Positions 1-7,117 of a DNA stretch of 8,540 bases are shown here, in pieces. The stretch comes from Actinomycetota bacterium (GTDB lineage Bacteria > Actinomycetota > Thermoleophilia > Gaiellales > F1-60-MAGs149), in contig CANKHS010000045.1 in NCBI GenBank assembly GCA_947481755.1, positions 1-8,540 on the forward strand, given 5' to 3'. The position numbers were made by a program, and so were the translations under genes. The notes under the pieces are model-generated. The model was not told the origin of the DNA, made no database searches, and saw nothing but the letters and a program-made list of their open reading frames with translations. Each line of letters starts with the position of its first letter. Positions within the stretch are counted from its first letter, which is position 1.

Positions 1-5
1 CGAAA

Positions 6-1001
6 ATGTCGCAGAACGCCTGGTCCGTGATGCCCGCTAACGCTGCCATCCATGATCCCGTGCTCGCGCACGAAGTCGTGGCTCTGCTTGACGTGCAGCC
101 TGGCATGACCGTCGTCGACGGCACCTTTGGTGCTGGTGGACACGCCACGATGCTGGCCGAGTTGATGCAGGGGCGTGGAGCCTACGTCGCCATCGATCGC
201 GACCCGTCGGTCGAGAACCGCGCTCGCTCGTTCCGCGCCTCGCACCCCGACATGGCCGTGCGACTTCTCAAGCGTGACTTCGTTGACGCCTTCCGCTCGC
301 TCGCTATCGAGAACGTCGAAGCCGATGCGATCCTCCTGGACCTCGGCGTCTCGTCGATGCAGATCGACCAGCCCGACCGTGGTTTCTCCTACGCCGTCGA
401 CGCACCACTCGACATGCGTATGGACCCGCGTGGGGGAGACACCGCCGCAGACCTGCTTGCCAACCTCTCGGAGCGCGAGCTCGCGGACATGTTCTCTCGC
501 TACGGCGAAGAGCGCTACTCGCGCCAGATCAGCCGCGCCATCTGTCGCCGTCGTCGCGAGCGCCCTTACGAGCGCAGTGCCGACCTCGTGGACACGATTC
601 GCCACAGCATCCCGACGCCCGCACAGTTTGGTTCGGGCCATCCCGCCAAGCGCGTCTTCCAGGCGCTACGCATCGCCGTCAACGACGAGTTGACGATGGT
701 CGAAGATGGTCTTGACGCAGCGATGCACATTCTCAAGCCGGGCGGCCGGATCGCCGTGATCTCGTTTCATTCGCTCGAGGATCGAATCGTCAAAGAGCGA
801 TTCCGCGATGCCTCGGCGCCCTGCACCTGCCCGCCTGACCTGCCGATCTGTGGCTGCGCACGAGAGGCCACGCTTCGTGTTCTCACGCCTCGGGTCATTC
901 GACCCGGATCGTCCGAGCTTGACCGCAACCCCCGCGCCGCCTCGTCGCGCCTCCGCGTCGCCGAGCGCACCACGGCTGACCTCCCGAAGGACGCAGCCTG
1001 A
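6..1001 (+). CDS. rsmH: 16S rRNA (cytosine-1402-N4)-methyltransferase RsmH (MraW)
   Basis: This S-adenosylmethionine-dependent enzyme methylates N4 of C1402 in the decoding centre of 16S rRNA; it is cytoplasmic and usually opens the dcw cluster. Visible family motifs are the SAM-binding loop DGTFGAGGHA (residues 38-47), the acidic DRDP (64-67), LLDLGVSSMQID with following DRGFSY (110-129), PLDMRMD (134-140), HPAKRVFQALRIAVNDEL (212-229), LKPGGR (243-248), SFHSLEDR (253-260) and the C-terminal NPRAASSRLR (308-317). A Cys pair motif, CxC-x6-CxC (C273, C275, C282, C284), lies in the region where many RsmH proteins carry it. The 331-residue length is normal. ATG at 6 is the annotated start, but only five bases precede it, so no ribosome-binding site can be judged. 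ATG at 30 (residue 9), just before the conserved HxPVL segment, is a credible alternative. The TGA stop overlaps the ftsL ATG by one base (TGATG), implying translational coupling. mraZ often precedes this gene and would lie outside the window. Confidence 0.97.
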   Translation: MSQNAWSVMPANAAIHDPVLAHEVVALLDVQPGMTVVDGTFGAGGHATMLAELMQGRGAYVAIDRDPSVENRARSFRASHPDMAVRLLKRDFVDAFRSLAIENVEADAILLDLGVSSMQIDQPDRGFSYAVDAPLDMRMDPRGGDTAADLLANLSERELADMFSRYGEERYSRQISRAICRRRRERPYERSADLVDTIRHSIPTPAQFGSGHPAKRVFQALRIAVNDELTMVEDGLDAAMHILKPGGRIAVISFHSLEDRIVKERFRDASAPCTCPPDLPICGCAREATLRVLTPRVIRPGSSELDRNPRAASSRLRVAERTTADLPKDAA

Positions 1002-1438
1002 TGGCCGTTGCCGTTCCACGCCCAACAACTGCACCACCGCGCCCTCGCCGCAAGCCCGCTCCGCGCCCGATTGACGATGTCAAGGCCAAGCCGCGTCGGC
1101 GTGCAGCGACACCCCGCACGCGTGCCAAGCGGGCATCCGTTAACGGGCGACTAGCGCCGTTCCGGATTGCCGCGATCATCGCGATTGTTGGCGTGGTCTT
1201 GTCGCTTGTTGTGTACCTGCATGTTTCGTCGCTGCGGGCCACGATGCAGGCCGGCGAGTTGCGCACACAGGTAGAGGCGACGCAGAATGACGCCTCGAAC
1301 ATTCAGGCCGAAACCGAGCAGCGCCTTGCTGACGGTCGTGTTGAGCAGGCTGCAGCCGCCTACGGCATGGTGCTCGTGCCGTCGCAGGCGATGCGCACGC
1401 TGCCGATAAAAATTCCGAAGGATCTTCAGACTCACTAA
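1001..1438 (+). CDS. ftsL: FtsL-like cell division protein (single-pass membrane protein)
   Basis: Called mainly from architecture and position. The 145-residue product has a cytoplasmic N-terminus of about 50 residues rich in Pro, Arg and Ala. One transmembrane helix follows at about residues 55-75 (IAAIIAIVGVVLSLVVYL). A short extracytoplasmic heptad-like stretch, about 78-120, could form a coiled coil, and the protein ends with AAAAYGMVLVPSQAMRTLPI. The GMVxP pattern near the C-terminus is typical of FtsL/septum-initiator proteins. In known systems FtsL forms a complex with FtsQ/DivIB and FtsB/DivIC that activates the FtsW-FtsI septal synthase. The start is supported by GAAGGA at 986-991, nine bases before the ATG, and by the one-base overlap with rsmH. 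The stop lies one base before the ftsI GTG. FtsL sequences diverge quickly, so the assignment rests on topology and on the rsmH-x-ftsI context; FtsB/DivIC-like is the main alternative. Confidence 0.85.
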   Translation: MAVAVPRPTTAPPRPRRKPAPRPIDDVKAKPRRRAATPRTRAKRASVNGRLAPFRIAAIIAIVGVVLSLVVYLHVSSLRATMQAGELRTQVEATQNDASNIQAETEQRLADGRVEQAAAAYGMVLVPSQAMRTLPIKIPKDLQTH

Positions 1439-1439
1439 C

Positions 1440-3191
1440 GTGGCAACGCGCTCCGCTCCTCCACGAACACCGCGTCGCGCAACAGGTCAGCGCCAACTTC
1501 CGCCGCCAGCGCGGCGCATTCGTTGGCTTCTCGTCGCAGCGGGACTGTTTCTCCTCATCTGCCTCGGACGAGCCGTCCAGATGCAGATTGTCGATGGTGG
1601 CTGGTATTCCAAGCGAGCGAGCGGTCAGCATCGAGTGGAGTTGGCAACAACGGCGCCACGTGGCGCGATTCTCGACCGTGACGGTTATCGCCTCGCTCTG
1701 ACCGAACAGGCGAGCACGATCGGCGCGACGACATCGATGATTACCGATCCCGCACGTGTTGTGGCAGCCGTCGCAGAGGCGAGTGGAGAGTCGCCTGACA
1801 CGATCATGTCGCGGCTCAACGCGACGGGTCCGACCCATGTTGATTTGGCGCGCCAAGTTCCACAGGCCGCAGCCAAGCGTGTGCAGGCAATGGGGATCAA
1901 GGGTTTGGATTTCACGGCTGAAGATCGTCGTGTCTATCCGAGCGCGATTGCTGCTCCGGTGATTGGCGTCACCGATCTCGAGGGCAAGGGACTTGCCGGG
2001 CTCGAGTTGCAGTACGACAAGATCTTGCGTGGCCAGAACGGCCTCGAAGTACGCACCGAAGATCCTGGTGGAAACGCCATCAGTGTGATCAGTTCGCAAG
2101 CGATGCGCCCGGGGCACACGATCAGTACTGGGCTCGAGCGACAGGTCCAGATTGAAGCCGAAGGCGTCACGGCAGAGACGCGATCGACGTATCACGCGAA
2201 AGCAGTGACGGCGATCGTGATGGATCCGAAGACGGGCGAGATTCTGGCGATGGCTTCCGCGCCTGCTCCCACCAGTGGCGATTATCGACAGGCCACGGCA
2301 AACGAGGTTCGGCTGCGAGGAATTACGGACGTCTACGAGCCTGGCTCGACGTTTAAAGCCGTCACGCTGGGCGCGGGGCTCGCAACAGGCCGCATTTCGC
2401 CAACGACGCGCGTTGACGTTGGCAGCGAATGGCAGCTCTATGACGGCACGCTGCACGACTCGCACCCCAATCCAGGCGTCAAGACGGCCACCGAAGCACT
2501 CCGCATTTCCTCGAATATTGGTGTCGCAAAACTCGCCTATGAGCATCTCTCAACTCCGGGCGCACACGACAGCGTCCTCTCGCAGTGGATCGATCGGTTC
2601 GGCTTCGGTGTGCCAACCGGCATCGATTTGCCAGGTGAGGTGGCAGGCATCGTGCCCGCATATAAGGATTGGTCGGGCACCTCGCCGTTGAACATTCCGA
2701 TTGGACACGGCGTGGCGGCAACACCGATCCAGATTGCGCAGCTGTACGCCACGATCGCCAATGGCGGAGTGCAGACCACACCACATCTTGTGACGCGCAT
2801 TGATGGTCAGGGCCCCGTTGGGCTTCAGCGAAAACGCGTCATGCCCGCTCGCGCAGCGCGTACGCTCGCCGGGATGCTCGAAGGCGTCGTCTCTGATCAA
2901 GGCACGGGCTCGGCGGCACAGATCCCTGGCTACTCGGTGGCTGGCAAGACTGGTACCACGAAGAAGATTGACAAGAGCGGCGTGTATTCCGACCACCGTT
3001 ACCTCTCCTGGTTCGTCGGCTTTGCCCCGGTCAACAATCCGCGTGTCTTGACGCTGATCATGGTTGATGAGCCGCATGGTGGTCAGTACTACGGTGGTGA
3101 AGTCGCTGGTCCAGCCTTCGCAAAGCTGACGGAGCGTGCCTTGATTGCGCTTGGTGTCCAGCAGGACCGCCCCAGCACTGCAACGGGCTAG
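1440..3191 (+). CDS. ftsI: Septal peptidoglycan transpeptidase FtsI (class B PBP, PBP3/PbpB type)
   Basis: This membrane-anchored D,D-transpeptidase cross-links peptidoglycan at the division septum with a SEDS glycosyltransferase (FtsW) and is the target of beta-lactams. A basic, proline-rich cytoplasmic tail (1-28) leads into one membrane helix (about 29-46). The N-terminal pedestal begins with PRGAILDRDG (73-82), the class B signature. All three active-site motifs are present: SxxK as STFK (nucleophile S303, K306), SxN as SSN (357-359) and KTG (503-505, within AGKTGT). The 583-residue protein ends about 80 residues after KTG, so it has no PASTA repeats. GTG at 1440 is the first start after an in-frame TAA at 1407. 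The nearest ribosome-binding-like run, GAAGGA at 1417-1422, is 17 bases away, so initiation probably depends on ribosomes finishing ftsL just upstream. Position in the dcw cluster supports FtsI over a sporulation or elongation PBP. Confidence 0.96.
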   Translation: MATRSAPPRTPRRATGQRQLPPPARRIRWLLVAAGLFLLICLGRAVQMQIVDGGWYSKRASGQHRVELATTAPRGAILDRDGYRLALTEQASTIGATTSMITDPARVVAAVAEASGESPDTIMSRLNATGPTHVDLARQVPQAAAKRVQAMGIKGLDFTAEDRRVYPSAIAAPVIGVTDLEGKGLAGLELQYDKILRGQNGLEVRTEDPGGNAISVISSQAMRPGHTISTGLERQVQIEAEGVTAETRSTYHAKAVTAIVMDPKTGEILAMASAPAPTSGDYRQATANEVRLRGITDVYEPGSTFKAVTLGAGLATGRISPTTRVDVGSEWQLYDGTLHDSHPNPGVKTATEALRISSNIGVAKLAYEHLSTPGAHDSVLSQWIDRFGFGVPTGIDLPGEVAGIVPAYKDWSGTSPLNIPIGHGVAATPIQIAQLYATIANGGVQTTPHLVTRIDGQGPVGLQRKRVMPARAARTLAGMLEGVVSDQGTGSAAQIPGYSVAGKTGTTKKIDKSGVYSDHRYLSWFVGFAPVNNPRVLTLIMVDEPHGGQYYGGEVAGPAFAKLTERALIALGVQQDRPSTATG

Positions 3192-3276
3192 TTATCGCGA
3201 CACCGAGCGACGTCGGCATCCGGAATGTCCCCGAAGTGGCGGTGCGTGGGGTGCGCGGACTAGGATTTGACACATA
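3192..3276. other. ftsI-murE intergenic spacer
   Basis: This 85-base gap is the largest non-coding stretch in the window and the only real break among the overlapping or abutting genes up to murD. No tRNA, ORF or strong terminator is visible. The best inverted repeat is a weak one around CCGAGCGACGTCGG, with four paired bases and no T run after it. The 3' end contains the -10-like hexamer described separately. Confidence 0.7.
3261..3276 (+). promoter_or_regulatory. Candidate internal promoter (-10-like TAGGAT) before murE
   Basis: TAGGAT at 3261-3266 matches the TAnnnT pattern of sigma70-type -10 elements. It ends ten bases before the murE GTG, so transcription starting at A3274 or A3276 would leave only one to three untranslated bases. 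No recognisable -35 is present at 16-18 bp spacing, which is common for actinobacterial promoters but leaves the call weak. The same bases include AGGA (3262-3265), which could instead be a loosely spaced ribosome-binding site about 11 bases from GTG. Confidence 0.3.
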
Positions 3277-4692
3277 GTGCTGCTCACGGACCTCCTCGGT
3301 CCCGTTCTAGCGCGGGGTACGACGCTCCCAATTGTTGGAGTTGAAATCGTCGATCTCGCGTACGACTCGCGACGAGTCGAAGACGGGACAATGTTCTTCT
3401 GCGCCCCCGGCGCCACGACGGATGGGCATGACCATGCTGCGGCCGCCGTTGCCGCTGGTGCGGTTGCGCTCGTCGTCGAGCGAGAGCTCCCACTCAGCGT
3501 CCCGCAGATCATCGTCAACTCGACGCGTGCCGTGATGGGGCCGCTCGCCGATACGTTCTTCGGTCATCCGTCGCGGCAGCTTCGGATACTCGCTGTCACC
3601 GGCACGAACGGCAAGACCACCACGGCGTACCTCCAGCACGCGATCCTGACGGCCGCCGGTGAGCAGGTAGGGCTGCTCGGCACTATCGAGCGACGGATTG
3701 GGGGTGTGAGTGAGCCTGCGGTGCGAACGACGACAGAAGCAATTGATCTACACCGCGATTTCGGCCGCATGGTCGACGCCGGCGATACCGCCTGTGCCAT
3801 GGAGGTCTCGTCGCACGCACTCGAGCAGCAACGGGTGGGGGGCGTGACGTTCGCCGCTGCAGCCTTTACGAACTTGACGCGCGACCACCTCGACTATCAC
3901 CCGACGATGGACGCCTATTTCGAGGCCAAAGCGTTGCTGTTTGACGGCCGTTGCCCGTCGGCCACAAACGCCGATGACGCCTACGGCTGCCAGCTCGCGG
4001 CCGATGTACGCTTCGGCATGGCGACGGCGACCGCAGAGGTTCGCGCCGAGCAGATCGTCCTCGGCCCAACCAGCACGCGGTTTCGTCTGTGTAGCCCCTG
4101 GGGTGACGCCGATGTCGAGACACACCTTGTTGGGCTCTTTAACGTCGAGAACGCGCTGGCGGCTGCCAGTACAGCTGGGTTGGCCGGCATTGGCATTGAG
4201 GCGATCGCGGCCGGACTTGCTGCCGCACCAGGCGTGCCCGGTCGGTTGGAGGTTGTCAGTGGCGACGAGTCATTCGCCGTCATCGTCGATTACGCGCACA
4301 CAGCGGATGCTCTGGCCAACGTCTTGCGTGCCGTGCGAGAACTCGCAACGGGACGCGTGATCGTGGTGTTTGGCTGCGGTGGTGACCGCGATCGCGGCAA
4401 GCGCCCCGAGATGGCTCGGGCTGCGTGCGAGCTAGCCGATCACGTGATTATCACGTCGGACAATCCGCGCTCCGAGGACCCGCAGGCAATTGTCGACGAA
4501 GCGCTTGTCGGTGCTGATGGCACCGTTGACGTCGAATTGGATCGTCGCCGCGCCATCGCTCGTGCCATCGAGTTGGCTGAACCAGGCGACGTCGTGTTGA
4601 TCGCCGGCAAAGGCCATGAGCAGGGGCAGGACACCGGTGGCGTCGTGACACCGTTCGACGATCGCGTCGTTGCGCGCGAGGTGCTGGCGTGA
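3277..4692 (+). CDS. murE: UDP-MurNAc-tripeptide synthetase MurE (meso-diaminopimelate-adding)
   Basis: This ATP-dependent cytoplasmic ligase adds the third residue of the peptidoglycan stem to UDP-MurNAc-L-Ala-D-Glu. The substrate is read from the DNPR motif (395-398, in SDNPRSEDP), which in characterised enzymes binds meso-diaminopimelate; lysine-adding enzymes differ there. Other motifs are the ATP loop TGTNGKTTT (108-116, K113), EVSSHALEQQRV (176-187), TNLTRDHLDYH (198-208), the predicted carbamylated lysine K218 in YFEAKAL, HTADAL (341-346) and AGKGHE (443-448). The N-terminal domain has DSRRV (30-34), which contacts the uridine nucleotide. GTG 3277 is the only sensible start: an in-frame TGA sits at 3268-3270. 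The 471-residue length is a little short, apparently from a compact segment after K218 (about 222-250). The stop overlaps the murF start by four bases (GTGA). Confidence 0.97.
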   Translation: MLLTDLLGPVLARGTTLPIVGVEIVDLAYDSRRVEDGTMFFCAPGATTDGHDHAAAAVAAGAVALVVERELPLSVPQIIVNSTRAVMGPLADTFFGHPSRQLRILAVTGTNGKTTTAYLQHAILTAAGEQVGLLGTIERRIGGVSEPAVRTTTEAIDLHRDFGRMVDAGDTACAMEVSSHALEQQRVGGVTFAAAAFTNLTRDHLDYHPTMDAYFEAKALLFDGRCPSATNADDAYGCQLAADVRFGMATATAEVRAEQIVLGPTSTRFRLCSPWGDADVETHLVGLFNVENALAAASTAGLAGIGIEAIAAGLAAAPGVPGRLEVVSGDESFAVIVDYAHTADALANVLRAVRELATGRVIVVFGCGGDRDRGKRPEMARAACELADHVIITSDNPRSEDPQAIVDEALVGADGTVDVELDRRRAIARAIELAEPGDVVLIAGKGHEQGQDTGGVVTPFDDRVVAREVLA

Positions 4693-6059
4693 TCCCTCTC
4701 AAGCTCGTCGACGTGCCGGCCTCGATCGTCATGCGTGGCGATTCTCAGGTACGAGCCACCGGCATTGCGATCGACTCGCGACTGGTCGAGCCTGGCGATC
4801 TGTTTATCGCCATCCGCGGTGGTGTCGATCACATTGAGGCAGCGATCGCTGCCGGCGCAATTGCCGTCGTCGTCGAAGAGGATCACGTCGAAAAGGCACT
4901 CGAAACCTCGATTCCGACGATCCTGGCGACGTTCTCGAGTATTCGCTGCCTCCAGTGTCTTGGCGACGTCAACGCGGCTGCCACATTGGCGCAACGCGTC
5001 GGCATTACGGGCAGCACGGGCAAGACCTCGACGAAAGACGCACTCGCGCACCTGATCGCGGGTCAGCGGCGCGTCGTCTCGGCCCTCGAAGGGCATAACA
5101 ATGAGATTGGCTACCCGTTGACCCTGACGCGCATCAACGAGGACACGGAGGTCGCCGTCTGCGAGCTGGCGATGCGCGGCAAGGGGCAGATTGCAGAACT
5201 CTGCGCCATCGCGGCGCCGGACATTGGTGTGATCACGAACATTGGTGTGGCACACATCGAGCTGCTCGGCTCACCAGAGGCGATTGCAGCCGCCAAAGCA
5301 GAGATCACCGCGGGCCTCCGAGAGGGTGGACATGCGGTTTTGCCATTTGCCGAGCCACTGCTCGATCCCTATCTACCGGCCGACGTGCAGATCACGACCT
5401 TTGGCGATGAGGCGGGCTCGGATATCCAACTCGTCGACCGGCACGTGCGCGATGACGGACAGGATCTGACGTACCTCGTCCACGGCGAACTCCTGACGCT
5501 CAAGACCAATCTCGTAGGACGCCACCATGCCCGCAATCTGGCGGCGGCCCTCGCTGTGTGTCACATTCTCGGCCTCGATCTCGATCGTGTCGCCGAGCGC
5601 GCCGGCGATATTCCCTTGCCGCGTTGGCGTGGCGAGACACAGCGAATTGCGGGGGGCATCGACGTTGTCAACGATTCCTACAACGCCAATCCCACGTCGA
5701 TGGAGGCGGCATTGCGACTCCTCGCAGAGACCCCGACCGAAGGCCGTCGCATCGCTGTGCTGGGGCTGATGGCCGAGCTCGGACCAGACGCTGATCGGTA
5801 CCACCGGGAGGTCGGAGCGCTGGCGGCGAGGGTCGGGATCGATATGGTGGTCGCCGTGGGGGATCTCGCACGTGCCTATCTCGACGGAGCTGGTGATGGT
5901 GTGGTCGGCGTTGCCGTTGCCGATACTGACGCCGCTGTCGAACAGTTGCTCGCAACGGTGCAGGCCGGTGACCGCGTGCTCGTGAAGGGTTCGCGCGCCG
6001 CTGGCTTAGAGGTTGTGCCCGTTCTGCTCGCAGAACGCCTCGAGGACGCCGCAGCATGA
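4689..6059 (+). CDS. murF: UDP-MurNAc-tripeptide:D-Ala-D-Ala ligase MurF
   Basis: MurF adds the D-Ala-D-Ala dipeptide to UDP-MurNAc-tripeptide, completing the soluble pentapeptide precursor. Seen in order: N-terminal IDSRLVEPGDLFIAIRG (28-44), ATP loop GSTGKTST (108-115, K112), HNNEIGYPLTL (136-146), ELAMRGKGQI (159-168), TNIGVAHIELLGS (183-195), HHARNLAAALA (279-289), DSYNANPTSMEAAL (329-342) and VLVKGSRAAGLE (430-441). The DSYNANP motif separates MurF from MurE, MurC and MurD. At 456 residues the length is normal. The motif usually written VLGDMxELG reads VLGLMAELG here (357-365), with Leu360 where Asp is usual. A CLQC pair (87-90) lies just before the ATP domain; its meaning is unknown. 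GTG 4689 overlaps the murE stop by four bases and has GAGGTG at 4678-4683 as ribosome-binding site. The ATGA overlap with mraY continues the coupled chain. Confidence 0.97.
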   Translation: MIPLKLVDVPASIVMRGDSQVRATGIAIDSRLVEPGDLFIAIRGGVDHIEAAIAAGAIAVVVEEDHVEKALETSIPTILATFSSIRCLQCLGDVNAAATLAQRVGITGSTGKTSTKDALAHLIAGQRRVVSALEGHNNEIGYPLTLTRINEDTEVAVCELAMRGKGQIAELCAIAAPDIGVITNIGVAHIELLGSPEAIAAAKAEITAGLREGGHAVLPFAEPLLDPYLPADVQITTFGDEAGSDIQLVDRHVRDDGQDLTYLVHGELLTLKTNLVGRHHARNLAAALAVCHILGLDLDRVAERAGDIPLPRWRGETQRIAGGIDVVNDSYNANPTSMEAALRLLAETPTEGRRIAVLGLMAELGPDADRYHREVGALAARVGIDMVVAVGDLARAYLDGAGDGVVGVAVADTDAAVEQLLATVQAGDRVLVKGSRAAGLEVVPVLLAERLEDAAA

Positions 6060-7117
6060 CCAACGTGCTCGCCTCTGGCGTTGTCGCAATCCTGATCTCG
6101 ATCTTTGCTGGGCCACGATTCGTTGCGCTCCTCCGCCGCTACAAGGTTGGACAGCGCATCCGCGACGAAGGACCCGCAGGCCACCAGACCAAGTCCGGCA
6201 CGCCCACCATGGGCGGCCTCTTGATCATCCTTGCCACGTTGGTGCCGTACCTAATTTTCTCGTCGTACGGGGCTCGCAGTCTGGCGGTTCTTGGCGCGAT
6301 GATCGGCTGTGGCCTGATTGGCTTTATCGACGACTACCTCAGCGTGATTCGCCGACGGTCGCTCGGTCTGCAGGGGCGTTGGAAGCTCGTTGGTCAATTG
6401 ATCATCTCGATCGGGATTTGTTTTGTCGCTGTGCATGAGGGAATTTCCACCAGCATTTTTGTGCCGATCGCAGACATTCACGTCAACCTTGGACCGGCCT
6501 GGTACGTCCTCGTCTTCCTGATCGTGGTCGGCGCCTCGAATGCGGTCAACTTGACTGACGGCCTCGATGGCCTGGCCGCGGGCACCTCCACGATTGCGAT
6601 GCTCGCCTTTACGTCGATGTGCGTGATTGGTTTCCAGGTTGGTCAGCGGGCACTGTCAATGCCAGGAATTGACGACACGTCGACGGGTCCCGGACTGTTT
6701 GATCTGCAACGCCAGACATCAGAGACGCTGGACCTCGCGATCCTGGCCGCAGCGCTCCTAGGAGCGTGCGTGGGGTTCCTGTGGTTCAACAGTTATCCCG
6801 CCGAGGTTTTCATGGGGGACACCGGTTCGCTCGCACTCGGTGGTGCGTTGGCGGGCTTTGCGATCTTTACAAAGACCGAGCTCTTGTTGCCGTTGATCGG
6901 GGGTATCTTCGTCGCCGAAGCCGCGAGCGTGATCATCCAAGTGATCAGCTTCCGCCGCTTTGGTCGCCGCGTCTTCTTGATGGCGCCGATCCATCATCAC
7001 TTTGAAATGAAAGCCTGGAGCGAAACGAAGATCATGTTCCGCTTCCTGATCGTGGCATCGATCTTTGCCTCAATTGCCTTCGTTCTCTACTACGTGCGCT
7101 TCAACCAATACGCATGA
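6056..7117 (+). CDS. mraY: Phospho-N-acetylmuramoyl-pentapeptide transferase MraY
   Basis: This polytopic membrane enzyme transfers phospho-MurNAc-pentapeptide from UDP to undecaprenyl phosphate, making lipid I. Hydrophobic segments run through the whole 353-residue protein, consistent with the ten-helix fold. Signature motifs are KSGTPTMGGL (46-55), the Mg-binding aspartates in IDDYLS (D92, D93), NLTDGLDGLAAG (165-176), FMGDTGSLALGG (252-263, D255) and MAPIHHHFE (309-317). The triple histidine is specific to MraY rather than WecA-type relatives. The start ATG is supported by GAGGA at 6042-6046, nine bases upstream, and overlaps the murF stop by four bases. Unusual is a long polar stretch, about residues 195-225 (GIDDTSTGPG and LFDLQRQTSE), between two membrane helices where many MraY proteins have a shorter loop. 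The stop overlaps the murD ATG by four bases. Confidence 0.97.
   Translation: MTNVLASGVVAILISIFAGPRFVALLRRYKVGQRIRDEGPAGHQTKSGTPTMGGLLIILATLVPYLIFSSYGARSLAVLGAMIGCGLIGFIDDYLSVIRRRSLGLQGRWKLVGQLIISIGICFVAVHEGISTSIFVPIADIHVNLGPAWYVLVFLIVVGASNAVNLTDGLDGLAAGTSTIAMLAFTSMCVIGFQVGQRALSMPGIDDTSTGPGLFDLQRQTSETLDLAILAAALLGACVGFLWFNSYPAEVFMGDTGSLALGGALAGFAIFTKTELLLPLIGGIFVAEAASVIIQVISFRRFGRRVFLMAPIHHHFEMKAWSETKIMFRFLIVASIFASIAFVLYYVRFNQYA

Noticed and set aside
175..693. 172-codon + strand frame inside rsmH
   Set aside because: It is a shadow of rsmH in another frame; the product is Ser/Arg-rich and the rsmH frame carries all the conserved motifs.
1176..2546. 456-codon open frame on the minus strand opposite ftsL and ftsI
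   Set aside because: It lies opposite two clearly functional genes. Its product is rich in Arg, Cys and His with no recognisable motif, as expected when the reverse of a GC-rich gene stays open by chance.
3200..3216. Inverted repeat around CCGAGCGACGTCGG as a terminator after ftsI
   Set aside because: Only four pairs can form around a six-base loop and no T run follows.
3267..3272. Perfect TTGACA, a consensus -35 box, just before the murE start
   Set aside because: Sixteen to eighteen bases downstream the sequence is GC-rich (around acctcc) with no -10-like hexamer, and a transcript from there would begin inside murE.
4440..5255. 271-codon open frame on the minus strand across the murE-murF junction
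   Set aside because: It is antisense to conserved MurE and MurF motifs, its product is low-complexity and Arg/Asp-rich, and it has no sensible start context.
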